A stretch of 23,495 bases of DNA from Syncephalastrum monosporum B8922 (taxonomy: Eukaryota; Mucoromycota; Mucoromycetes; Mucorales; Syncephalastraceae). Made by a program: the position numbers and the translations under genes. Shown here piece after piece: positions 9,663 to 19,493 of the stretch. The notes under the pieces were generated by a model. It was not told where the DNA came from, made no database searches, and worked only from the letters and a program-made list of their open reading frames with translations. The DNA is taken from the NCBI GenBank assembly GCA_000697355.1, contig JNEN01000870.1, forward strand, positions 1 through 23,495. The letters are read 5' to 3'. Position 1 is the first letter of the stretch. Every line of letters begins with the position of its first letter.

Positions 9663-10952
9663 TAGGTGAGAGCGAGTGAGTGCGTTCAAAGGTCAAATGT
9701 TGTTAGGATGGGCGTAATGGGAAGAGAGGAGAGAGAGAGAATTGAAGAGTGAAATGGGGCCTTCTCCTTGGATAAACCAAGAAAGCAAGACAAGATATCG
9801 GTTGATGGCAGAGAAAGTAGGGCAGCAGAGACCACAATCCAAAGGGGGATCCTCGTTTGCTGAGCAGGACCGTATGAACGTTCGTATTTCGATTCCCAAA
9901 GGTACAAGGAACCAAAAATCGAAATCAATTTCCCAAATTACAGCGCTTGTTGCGGACTTTAATGCGAGGACTCCAATGTTCATATCTAAGGCAAGTGTTC
10001 TCCCATCATTGATTTCTGTTCTGTGTTTTTTCTGTTTCGGTCTGCCTCGCTCCCGCCCCTCTGTGAGTCTGCCTGTTATTCCTTACTCTCTATAGTAGGC
10101 TGCTCGCCCAATATGGCTGCTGTATTACCATCTGCATATGCATATCGCGTTTCGTATCTTGACCTTGTCTGATGAGACGCTCTTCTTTCCTTACGATAAG
10201 AACAGAACGAGCCATTCTTTTATTCTTTTGTCCTGCCATACTTCTGATTGAAGATTCCCAAGTAGAAGCAGTTAGACGTAAGCGTTTGCACCCTTCATCA
10301 TACATGAAAATATGCTTTGCAGCTGCAGGAGAGGATGGTCTTCATTCCTTTTCCTGACTTGAGGCTTTCCTTCTATTCCTGGTTTTCTGCAGATGCTCAT
10401 AATTCTCTCATGCTAAAATCTCCTTACGGAAGCGCCAGCTTTCATTCTTCTTTAATTCTTGCTCACATCCGCGTTGCATCTTATCTCTTTGTTGAAATAC
10501 GTGCATTGGCAGGTGGCACGAGGCATCTCTCCCTTACGTAAGAATAAAACTCAGTCGTAATATGAAGAATGAGGAACAACTTTTCTAAACTGGTATGGCA
10601 ATACGAGGGACAAGTCTGAAATACTACAGCATTTTAGTGTAAAATATATAACAGAAAAAAAAAAGGATGATACGAAAGGAGGCACAAGAAAGCTTATAGA
10701 ACCTAATGCACGCACGCACCACCCCAATCAGGCCAAGTTCTTACATTGATTGGGTGTGCAGCAACATTACAATATAATGCCTTCGGGGCGTGAATTGGCG
10801 AAGCCACTCCGTGCTCAGTGCTGCCTGGTCTTCTACAGGCGCGCCTTCAAAGTCTTGCTCACGCATCTACTCCAAGACTCTTGTTGCATAAATATTCATC
10901 GCGCGTCATCGACCTGCGATCGTTCTCCAACTACAGTCAGAGGTCATTCATT
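9325..10952. other. Divergent intergenic region between phosphatase and PHD gene
   Basis: No gene is supported. The left part (9325-9760) is the likely 5' leader of the phosphatase: purine-rich on the + strand, with a degenerate four-base GTGA/GCGA/ACGA pattern near 9480-9525 and a GT microsatellite (9628-9658). The middle (about 9760-10740) contains only small frames without recognisable domains. The right end must carry the PHD gene promoter; CATAAATATTC near 10888 is a weak TATA-like candidate. Confidence 0.5.
9628..9658. repeat. GT dinucleotide microsatellite
   Basis: About 15 uninterrupted GT units lie about 300 bp upstream of the phosphatase start. On the transcribed minus strand this reads as a CA repeat within a pyrimidine-rich stretch. 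Confidence 0.95.
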
Positions 10953-13877
10953 ATGCCTTCTTTCAGTCCTACAGACGTGGACCACCTCCGTAACAACATT
11001 GACTTTGCCTCCATCGCCCAGTTCTTCCACACCTTCCAATCCGCCTTCCGCCCTTGGCCTGTCTCTTATAACCCTGCCACTTTCCTCTCTCGCACCAACC
11101 GCAACCTCAATCGCAACAGGAAGCAGACGGATGACGACTATGTCTTTGCTACAGAGGTATCTAACCTTTCCAATCTTGCAGGATCTCCTCTTCCGCCTGT
11201 TCTTGTATACTTCATCGTTTTGCATAAATATTCCAAAAAAAAAAGAAGAGCAAGAGCGGAAGAGGGTTGCGGAGAGTTTTTGCCATGCGCTCACACTTTA
11301 TAGGACCTGGAACGTATGCTTCTGGACCGCAACGAACGCTACCGTCTCGAGGAGCTCATGGTGCGCATGCTTCGAGTTTTAACACGCAATCGTTTTATAA
11401 AGTAAGTCGTGCCTTCTGCGCGGTTTATTCATTACTTATTATCCGATAGCAAGGACACATGGCAGATGTACTTTGCCAGGGAAATTGATAAACGCCAGGC
11501 GTTGGAAACGAACCCACTGTATTCCGACGACCACACTGCCGAGGAACCAAAGGAGGAGGAAGGACTGTCAAAACACGACGTGAAGGGCGAGTCCAAGGAT
11601 GAACCCAAGGAAGGTACCAAGGAAGTTATCAGTGAAGGTACCAGTGAAGGTACCAAGGGCGACTTGAAGGCAGAGGACGAATCAGAAAAGCAACCCACCG
11701 AGCTGCAAGAGAAGCCCACAAACGGTGAGACTGCAGTCAAAGAGGAGACGGAAAACGGACAAGCCAATGATGAACAACCAAAGGCCGGAGCCAAAGAGGA
11801 CATGGCCGAAAAGTCTGCACCCAAGCCTTCCCCTTCAGTGGAGAAAAGACAACCAGTCGACTATTTCTCGCTTCCTCTGAATACACAGGTGTCTCTGTTG
11901 CACCTTCTATGTGAGGTAAACTTTGTGGATACGGACTATAACACTATAACAGCTATGGATACTCATCTGGTTTTGTGCAATAGCTTCAACTTGATGATGC
12001 CGAACGATTCCGTGAACATTTGGATAATGAAGAGGATGCAATCCATTGGGTACGCCCCCACTAATCGTACTTCTGCGAATGAATACTTACGTACTTCATT
12101 TAGCGTGTGGATCCCATCGGGTATGACTCGAAAGGAAGCACGTTCTGGCTTTTTGACGGTAACCAAGAACGCACATTGTGGAAGCGAGGTTCTAATATAT
12201 TGGTATAGATAACCGGTTATACAAAGAGATGGTACCTCCTAAACCAAAAAGTAAAAAGAAGGCAGCATCGAGACCACCTCCACGGCGTGCAGGCTCACGC
12301 AGAAGTACTCGAAGATCAGCAGCCCATCAGGCAGAAGAAGCTCAGGAAGAGGAGGGCGAAGAGGAAGAATATGTGCCGTGGAAGCTGGTAATGGCTGTCA
12401 TAAAAAGAGAGATAGAAGGAGCAACATAGCTCATCTTCTAATTAGATTTGCCTCAACGCGAGCGATTGGGAGCAACTGCCACGAAAGTTTGAACAGAGCC
12501 CGCATGTCTCGGAGCAGCACTTTTATGATCTCCTCGTCAACGATGTACTTCCCAAGGTTCTTCCCGTGATCCAGGAGCACGAAGAAAATCTACGCAAGCA
12601 AGAGGCGCTCGCGAGCCGAAAGCGAAGCAGCCGCCTGATGTTCAAAGAGATTGAAGCCCTAGAAAGGGATCAGGCCACTCTCCAAGCCGAAACGTCACGA
12701 CGGTCATCCCGACGGGAAGAACAGGCCCGGAAACGAGAGCAGCAGCAAAAGGAAGAGGCCGCACGCGCAAGAGAGGAGCGCATTCGTGACCGTGAACGAC
12801 GTCTGATTGAGCGCGAGCATCAGCAGGCGGAACGCGAACGGAAGAAAGCAATGCAGGAAAGCATGCGCGAAAGCCAAAAGGCAGCTGCCGAGGCAGCCGC
12901 TGCTCAGAAAAAGCAGCAGAAAGAGGAGCAAAATCCGCCGAAACGCAAGCGCGGGCGAAAACCCAAAAAGAAGCAAGACGAAGACGCGTGGAATTTCGAC
13001 TGCGTCTGTGGCATTTCAGGCCAAAATATTGTAAGTGGTTTAGTTTCTTTATTCCATTTTCTTCGCTGGATGCTGATAAGACGGCTAGGATGATGGTAGT
13101 CCCATGATCGCATGCGAGAGATGCGGTACCTGGCAACATATCGACTGTCTCAAGCACGACGGACAAATCGACGAGACGCGCGCCAATCTCAAGAACTTTG
13201 TTTTCATGTGCCGGCCGTGCTCAGAGAAAGAGTCACAGCATGAAGTCGATATTGACGGCATGGACGACGAACCACCACGCACCTTCAAAAAGATCAGGTT
13301 CAAGGCATATACGCGCCAACCAAATGGTCAAGACATTGTGCCTCGACATCCTGCCATGCCTCTCCACCCGCTGCCGCCCATCGACGGCTCACCCATGTAT
13401 CGTCCTTACCTAGCCCCCATCGTCCCCGGTCCCATCCAGTCGGCTAGCCCAGGTCACAGCGGCCATCCGCCTCTCCCACCCATGGGAACCCCACAGTCGC
13501 CGTCATCAGGCCCCCAACTCCCACCCTTGCTGCCTCACCTTGCCCCTCAGCGTATGCCGCCTCCGCCTCACGGTATGCCACCACCACCGCATCTGCATCA
13601 ACCCATGCCGTACCAGCAGCACCAGCATATTTTTTCTGCCAGATCCGGACAGATCCCTCCACCTGGCCATCAACAACCGCCACCGTCATCCTCACCCGAT
13701 GTGCCCTTCTCTCGTGCGCCCCCGGCACCAACGCCTCACCATTCCAACGGCACCTACCCTCCTCAGCATCATTATCATCAAGCCTACCAGCACAGCCCGC
13801 CACCGCCGCCGCCGCCTCAGCAGCAGCAGCATTACCCACAGCACTATCAACAGCACCCGCCTCCTAGCCAACGCTAG
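10953..13877 (+). CDS. DDT/WHIM-domain PHD-finger chromatin factor
   Basis: Eight exons (10953-11156, 11304-11401, 11450-11915, 11984-12049, 12104-12158, 12209-12387, 12446-13030, 13089-13877) join in phase to 813 aa. Residues 8-118 look like a DDT domain (IAQFFHTFQSAF, then DLERMLLDR and ELMVRMLRVLTRN). An acidic linker follows with repeated EGT/KEGTKE units. FSLPLNTQVSLLHLLCE (about 240-256) and RVDPIGYDSKGSTFWLFD (279-296) match WHIM motifs 1 and 2. A long charged Glu/Arg/Gln coiled coil fills about 395-510. KRKRGRKPKKK (522-532) is an AT-hook-like element. A C4HC3 PHD finger sits at 542-595 (CVC, CERC, WQHIDC, CRPC). The tail is Pro/His/Gln-rich. In known families (Rsf1, CECR2, Acf1/Itc1) these modules belong to ISWI-type remodelling subunits, and the PHD finger reads histone H3 tails. 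The remodeller role is inference; I cannot assign a specific orthologue. Confidence 0.9.
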
Positions 13878-14117
13878 AAAAACAAAAGATCAAAAGAATA
13901 ATTCCTATATTTATTCAATTCTTACAACTAATCGCTTTTAGAAAAAAAGATAAGTATATCTGTAAATACAATTGTTCCTCCGTTTACAAAATTACGTACA
14001 TTGGTGATTTATTTTTCGCATCTTGTGTTATGTACTGGAATACAAAGTATACATTTTATGTACTGAAGGTGAGGACCTTGGGGGTTGGGAGTGTGTTGGG
14101 TAAAAGGATTAGACAAT
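13878..14117. other. Convergent 3' ends of PHD and KARI-like genes
   Basis: The stops are 240 bp apart. AT-rich motifs such as TATATTTATTC (13904-13914) and GTAAATACAA (about 13961-13970) suit fungal 3'-end formation for the + strand gene. No coding content is seen. Confidence 0.5.
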
Positions 14118-15313
14118 TTAGTCGTGAAGACCAATCTTCTTCTCAGCCAGCGCGATGGGCTCCGTCTCGGCCTCCTTCCAGAGCTGTTCAAGCTCCTGGG
14201 CACCGGAGCCCTTGGGGTCAGACCAGAACTTGGCAAAATCACCCGAGAGAATGTCTTTGTGCAAGACCTTCTCGAACTGGGCATGGAGAGCCTTTCCGTC
14301 GCTGTTCTTGGTGCCACGAAGCTGGCCAAACTGGGAAGTGGGCGAGTGGTACTTGAGCTGACGGAAGAAGCCGACTGTAGCCGCGCGCTCAAACACCTCG
14401 GAAGGCTCCTTGGAAAGATACATGTCGTGAAGAATGGCCTCCTCGGAGAAACCAGCGGCGGATAGCACACTGAAGGCCTCACGGAAACAGCTAAATTGGG
14501 TGGGCAAAGAAAAACTCAGCTTCTTTCCCTTCCTTTTGCGCCCGTTCTCACTCATTGCACTTACGTGTTGATGGCGGGCCAGAGAGCCTGCTCAGCAAAC
14601 AGATCAATAGCAGCCTCTTCGCGGCACGAAGACGAAACAGCACCACCGAGAGTGGCGCCGATGGCGCGAGAGCACGACAGGGCGATTTCTTGGGCCTTGC
14701 CAGTGGCATCCTTCTCGACCGAGACGAAGCAGGGATAGGGTTCCTTGGCAACAAAACGGTCGCGGACACCAGCACCAATCATCCGGGGAGCTACCATGAC
14801 GACGTCCATGGTCGAGGGGATATCAAGCAGGTTGAAGGCAACGGAGTAGCCCGAGGCGACGACGAGGAGGGAGTTAGGAGCCACGTTGTCCTTAATCTGC
14901 TCGTTCCAGACCTCCTTCTGGACCTCATCAGGAATAAGCAAGAAGATAACCTCAGCATCCTTGACGGACTCGCTGATGCTCTTGACCTCGAAGCCGGCCT
15001 CGATGGCACGGGGCTTGTATTCCTACGTAGCGCATCCGATCACGTTCAGATTTCATATCCACACTACAAAATAGAGTTGTGACTTACGTCGTCACGGTTA
15101 CCAATGGTGATGCTCTTGACGCCCGAATCTCTCAAGTTCTGGGCCTGAGCAGAGCCTGTGGAAAGACAGTAATGCGTAAATGTCTGATGCGCCCTCCCGA
15201 AACGTTTGTCAGGACGTACCCTGGTTGCCAAAACCAACGAAGGTGACGCGCTTGTTCTGGACAATAGACAGATCAGCGTCGTTGTCGTGGTAGACCTTTA
15301 CGGAAGCAGTCAT
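14118..15313 (-). CDS. Ketol-acid reductoisomerase-like protein with altered active site
   Basis: Four exons (15313-15220, 15155-15088, 15022-14565, 14490-14118) give 330 aa, the size of a bacterial class I KARI and without a mitochondrial presequence. VGFGNQGSAQAQNLRDSG (26-43) is a Rossmann NAD(P)-binding loop (GxGxxG at 27-32) like the KARI N-terminal domain. FLLIPDEVQ, MDVVMVAP and EEAAIDLFAEQ also match KARI. Key positions differ. The catalytic His of the family's AHG motif is Ser (ASGYSVAF). The Lys in APK is Arg (APRMIGA). The two Glu of the C-terminal metal/substrate helix appear replaced (LHDMYLSKEP), while the Asp and Glu of DLFAEQ are kept. KARI performs the second step of branched-chain amino-acid synthesis and is mitochondrial in fungi. 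I infer a diverged paralogue with another oxidoreductase activity, or none. Introns are 64-74 bp. Confidence 0.85.
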
Positions 15314-15372
15314 GGAGGATTAAGTAGAATATAGGAAGAGTTGATTGATTCAAACGACTCTAGTTCCTGACG

Positions 15373-15382
15373 CTTTATAAAG
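15373..15382 (-). promoter_or_regulatory. TATA-like box of the KARI-like gene
   Basis: The palindromic CTTTATAAAG lies about 60 bp upstream of the minus-strand start codon, a plausible distance for a fungal TATA element with a short leader. Confidence 0.45.
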
Positions 15383-17575
15383 CTTTTTGGGCTCGATTTT
15401 TTTGATGTGTCGACGGCTTTTCTCATGGGATATTTAATTTATCCGAAATTCACCGAAATCCGAGCAAAGAGAGTTCATGTGCTGGCCGTATTTTCTTCTC
15501 ACGGAATGACCGTGCCTGCAGAAATATGCTACAATTCACCGTGTGTCTTTTCCTCGTGTATAACCATAAGCTATTAGAATAGGTATTTCAGATTATATCA
15601 TTAATTTGAAAGGTATCCTGAGTTATCCGTGCGTGAAACCTGAGCATAACACGATCATCGCGCGGAGGTGTCGCTGCTGCATGAATGTGACTTTTTTATT
15701 TTATTTTTTTATACATATGTCAATCGCTGGACAAACTTGCAGAGGTTGCTGAAAGATATGGATCTCTTAGAATAATGTATACTATGATATATCTGTACAA
15801 AAGGGTATGGGTGTGGAAAAAAGTATTGATTTCAGACAACTGAAAACCCTACCGTATGTTGGAACATATGTAATATATGTGTTCACTCCTGAATGATAGT
15901 GATTGGCATGTCAAGAACCGGAGCGGGCCGAGACCAGTAATAGAAACCTTTCGCCTTTACCCAGAATCGGAAGAGAGTTATTACACCGATTTGTTATGGA
16001 AGGCTAGCAATGAATAGATCGCCACAATACTCATAAGGAGCTTTTTATCTATTATCTATTTCCCGGTCGTGCCACAATACCCCCACATGGGACTATGTCT
16101 TCCTCGGAGCAACAATCCGCAATGCGGTACGGCAGTTGACATAAGACGTCCTGTTGAAGGAATTTCTCTTGCTTTTGAATATGCAGATAGAACGTAAAAA
16201 TCATTGATATATTTCTAAGCCCGCAGAGCAACATATGTAACCGGTAACGCTATTGGCATGCTACTCAGCGATTCTAACTGACCTTGCTCGAATCCCGGAT
16301 GGGTACCTAAGTGAAGCGCGTTTTATTCTGCTGCAAATTTAATCCAAGGAATTTCTGTATACTACTACCACGCAACAAACTCGAAGAACGTCTCTCAGAT
16401 GTGGACAAAGGAAACTGGGCAGTTATTATCTTTTTCCGTGGACTTCGGCATGATAGCGACCTTGATGCCAATATAAAAAGCCTTCGCAAAGATTACTGTT
16501 GCGCCTTCAGGTGGCTTAAAGACATTACACTTAGTGCTTGCGTTCTCTCCTAAAGCTTCATATGCCTTTCTCGCTGACTGATGTCGAGGCTTTTTCGCAA
16601 GTCAATATTAGATGGGAAATAACTACGTACGAAAAGAGATTAATCACTTTATCATTGACCTAAGGACCCTCCTAAAAAGCCTGTGACTTAACTTAGAGTA
16701 TGACGGCTAAGGAAAATAACAGGAAGGTTGCGGATGAAGTGGACATATACGGGGACCACGATATCAAGTAATCGGCGAAAGACAGTCCTTCAGGTGCTCA
16801 TAAATAAATGGATGAACCGATACCTCTCATCTCCTGGTCACCACGTAACGTAAGCAGGCCCTCCTTTTCGTTGTCGTACCATATCACGCCATCTGGAAGC
16901 TATAACATGCAGACATCTTGCTTACAGACAAGTTTTTGCGTCCTATCTATGCAACACAGACAAATCATACAACATGGACATGGCGAGCAGCACTTTGGCT
17001 AGTCATGATGCTTCCTAGTCAGGACACGAATAGAAGAGGTAAAGTCCATAGACGCGTTTGGGAAAATTACTTAATCATGAGTATTTATCACAGGTAATAT
17101 GGTGCGCAATGGGGTGTGTTTTTGATACAGGCATGTCTACAGAAGCTCAACATAACCATTCTAGGCACAGCCTCAACATGCAAGACAGACGGATGCGATC
17201 TCTATAAGTCTTAAAACACTGGGTAAAGGAGCACGGGTATTATTCAGAGAGAGTAAAAACCACTATCCTTACGTACGCTCGTTTATAGATACCGACACTG
17301 TGATGCTTATCAAGACCATCATCGGTGATAATGCTCGGTGAATGGTAGCTACAGTATCGCTTTTCCTTCTTGTATGTACCTTAATTGGCCGAAATTTGTC
17401 GAGGGAAAACGGACATACGTGTGAGACATGGATATGCCATAAGAGTAGAAGAAATATAGAGATACCGAAATGCAGAGGTGATGTCTTCTATGGGAAGCCA
17501 ACAAGGCTGCTGCTGGCTCTAATCAATTTACAACTGCCGTAGTTTACATGTATGGGCATCCAACAAAAAAGGCAG

Positions 17576-17583
17576 CCAATCAG
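17576..17583 (+). promoter_or_regulatory. CCAAT box upstream of the Tra2-like gene
   Basis: CCAATCAG stands about 95 bp before the start codon, matching the binding preference of the fungal Hap2/3/5 (NF-Y) complex. Position and context fit a proximal promoter; its use is not shown. Confidence 0.45.
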
Positions 17584-17677
17584 AAGCGCCCACCCATCTG
17601 AGTTGTTGGGGAGACGTCAGCAAAAGGGGTCTCAAGCACTTTTGTGGGTTGTCATCTCAAACTCTTGCATCATAAAA

Positions 17678-18789
17678 ATGAGTGAAGTCGACAACGGTGG
17701 TACGTAGACCATCCCAGTGACAGATGATCCGTAGTAGCTTACAATCTTTCGGTTGATTTCAGCTTCTGAGCAGCGCTACGCAGATGAGCGTGCGCGCACT
17801 CCTCCCAGCCGCTCGAGATCCCGGTCTCCGTTACGTGAACACAGTGACAGCAGATACCGAAGCCGCTCACGTTCGAGAGATTTGCCACCGTATGTCAACT
17901 CGCTTCATACTGACAGCAGATGCTGACATTTTCACTCGGTAGACGCGAACCCGTCGACCAGAATCCTGGTGACAATCTCTTCGTCACGGGTCTGTCGCTG
18001 CGCACCAACAGCGCCGACTTGGAAGATTTGGTCAGCAAATACGGCAAGGTAAAACCATCATTTGCTTCGTTCGACATAGCGTATTAAGTCGTATGGACCA
18101 GGTTGTCAAAGCCGAAGTCATGTACGATCCTCACACGCGCGAGTCTCGTGGCTTTGGTTTCATCCGCATGAGCAACAGCGAGGAAGCCGAGCGTGTCATT
18201 GCCAACGTAAACGGAACTGACGTGGATGGTCGTATGATCACCATCGAGAAGGTAAACAGTAAACTGCCCTCTTTGAATGATTGAAGTAACACCTTTCTCA
18301 CGTAGGCTCGACGATCACGACCCCGGACACCTACACCCGGCCGCTACTATGGCCCGCCCAAGCGTGGACGTAAGTGAAATGAAAAGAAAAAAAGTTTTTC
18401 CATGATCTTGGCACGCATCCTGCGCCAAAAAACAGTCGCTTCAGATACAACTTCTATGGTCACACTCATGGTTGTCGTTCTGTGCTTCTTGTATAGCGCG
18501 GTATGTAGACCGATTTGATCCTCGTTCTGACCATCGGCATCACGATTCTCGTTATGAAGCTAGACCGCCCCGTGGAGGTGACCCGCGCTATGACCGCTAC
18601 TATGACCGTTCGTACATGGATCGTTATGACCCGCCAAGATACGAACGTGGGTACGACCGCTACGACCGTGGCTATGATCGCTATGATCGAGGCTATGACC
18701 GTTACGACCGCGGCTATGATCGCTATGATCGTCGTCCCCCGCCGCCTAGATACGACCCCTACCCACCGCGCCCCAGATCGCCTTATTGA
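17678..18789 (+). CDS. TRA2: Transformer-2-like SR splicing factor
   Basis: Six exons (17678-17699, 17763-17889, 17943-18048, 18102-18251, 18306-18369, 18497-18789) give 253 aa. The N-terminus is an Arg/Ser domain (SRSRSRSP and RSRSRSR, residues 23-46). A single RRM follows, with RNP2 LFVTGL (62-67) and RNP1 RGFGFIRM (101-108). The run VMYDPHTRESRGFGF is very close to Tra2 proteins, which bind GA-rich exonic enhancers and promote exon inclusion in the nucleus. The tail is rich in Arg, Tyr, Asp and Pro. It contains four tandem RGYDRYD units, replacing the usual second RS domain. The first exon holds only seven codons. The last intron (127 bp) is the longest in the gene. The Tra2-like family call is firm; strict orthology to animal Tra2 is not proven. 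Confidence 0.9.
18646..18729 (+). repeat. Four 21-bp tandem coding repeats (RGYDRYD)
   Basis: Four in-frame 21-bp units inside the last exon of the Tra2-like gene each encode Arg-Gly-Tyr-Asp-Arg-Tyr-Asp. Unit 1 uses TAC/GAC codons, units 2 and 4 use TAT/GAT throughout, and unit 3 is mixed but mostly GAC. This suggests a 42-bp duplication of an older pair. Confidence 0.9.
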
Positions 18790-18928
18790 GCGCACCGCTA
18801 GATCCCAATTCAGCCTATCAGCTCACCTCTCTTTTGTGTCTTGCTCAGCATTATACTTTCAGTTTCTCTCTCTGTCGAATGAACAACCAACAACACAGTT
18901 CAGCTGTCCTTCAGCGACCTCATCCACT

Positions 18929-18931
<3 letters not shown>

Positions 18932-18965
<34 letters not shown>
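18932..18965. repeat. CT dinucleotide microsatellite
   Basis: There are 17 uninterrupted CT units about 140 bp after the Tra2-like stop codon, probably in its 3'-UTR or just beyond. Confidence 0.95.
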
Positions 18966-18967
<2 letters not shown>

Positions 18968-19413
18968 TCCTATCTTTCTGTTTGACATGTTTCGTCCCTA
19001 AACGTATAGCACACTCAGTGACACTCGTTTGGCCAGTATTTGCGCCGTCGCCTCAAAAACGATAATAGCGGCTACGGCAGTGCAGTAATGACAGCAATAG
19101 CAGGAATCGCAACAGTACATTCCATACATCTATAGAGCAATAGCGGTAGTCTTAGCAGTCATCTCAACAGTAACAGTAGCCGGCCATGCTATGCTGTCGC
19201 GCTTTAACCTTCTGCTGCACCATCTACGTGCCATTTCCGCACGCGACAAGGTAAGAGCGATGCCTCGTATAAGTTGCAAGAAAAAAATGCTCTCGATAAA
19301 ATGACATTGAGTCAAACCAATGCGGGCCGTTTGTGGTGGGCGGGTGAGTGGTTTCGAAGGTTGGGATGGATGGGTGGGGGGAAGGGCAGAACGGGGTGAC
19401 TACGATTTCCAAG

Positions 19414-19444
19414 GTGTGTATGTGTATGTGTATGTGTATGTGTG
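19414..19444. repeat. GTGTAT-type hexamer repeat
   Basis: About five copies of a TATGTG hexamer lie some 50 bp before the Ugo1-like start codon, likely in its leader or in a 5'-UTR intron. Confidence 0.85.
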
Positions 19445-19493
19445 ACATACGGCTGCTCTTTACACCGCTTTTTTTCTATTTTCCAGAGAGAGC

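Larger units (their letters stand above)
15314..17677. other. AT-rich gene-poor block
   Basis: This 2.3-kb stretch separates the divergent KARI-like and Tra2-like genes. The longest frames (for example 16311-16553 and 17342-17542, both +) lack recognisable domains and look like chance frames. I see no transposase, reverse transcriptase, long terminal repeat or tRNA that I could defend. Only the two ends show promoter-like features. It may be a decayed insertion or simply long intergenic DNA. Confidence 0.5.
18790..19493. other. Intergenic region with microsatellites
   Basis: This is the 3' end of the Tra2-like gene and the leader of the Ugo1-like gene. It contains a CT17 tract (18932-18965), a degenerate CAG/AGCAGT/AACAGT-rich stretch (about 19060-19180) and a GTGTAT-type repeat (19414-19444). 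A possible 5'-UTR intron ends at TTTTCCAG (19486), with candidate donors GTGAGT at 19344 or GTAAGA at 19251. No separate gene is supported. Confidence 0.55.

Noticed and set aside
9246..9689. 147-residue minus-strand frame with a His-Thr repeat
   Set aside because: The repeat is just the GT microsatellite read in frame, and the remainder overlaps the phosphatase first exon in the wrong frame.
11432..11824. 130-residue Ser-rich frame on the minus strand
   Set aside because: It is the antisense of the acidic repeat linker of the PHD-finger protein; its low complexity follows from that repeat.
14118..15313. Annotation as a functional ILV5 ketol-acid reductoisomerase
   Set aside because: Length and fold agree, but catalytic His, Lys and Glu positions appear substituted and no mitochondrial presequence is present.
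16280..16310. T-loop-like sequence GCTCGAATCCC suggesting a tRNA
   Set aside because: The flanking bases do not pair into a T-arm and no matching D-arm or acceptor stem could be found on either side.
16311..16553. 80-residue + strand frame in the gene-poor block
   Set aside because: No domain, no homologous pattern I recognise, AT-rich context, and a length expected by chance.
18466..18795. Minus-strand frame opposite the last exon of the Tra2-like gene
   Set aside because: It exists only because the tandem repeat lacks stops on both strands; it shows no conserved motif.
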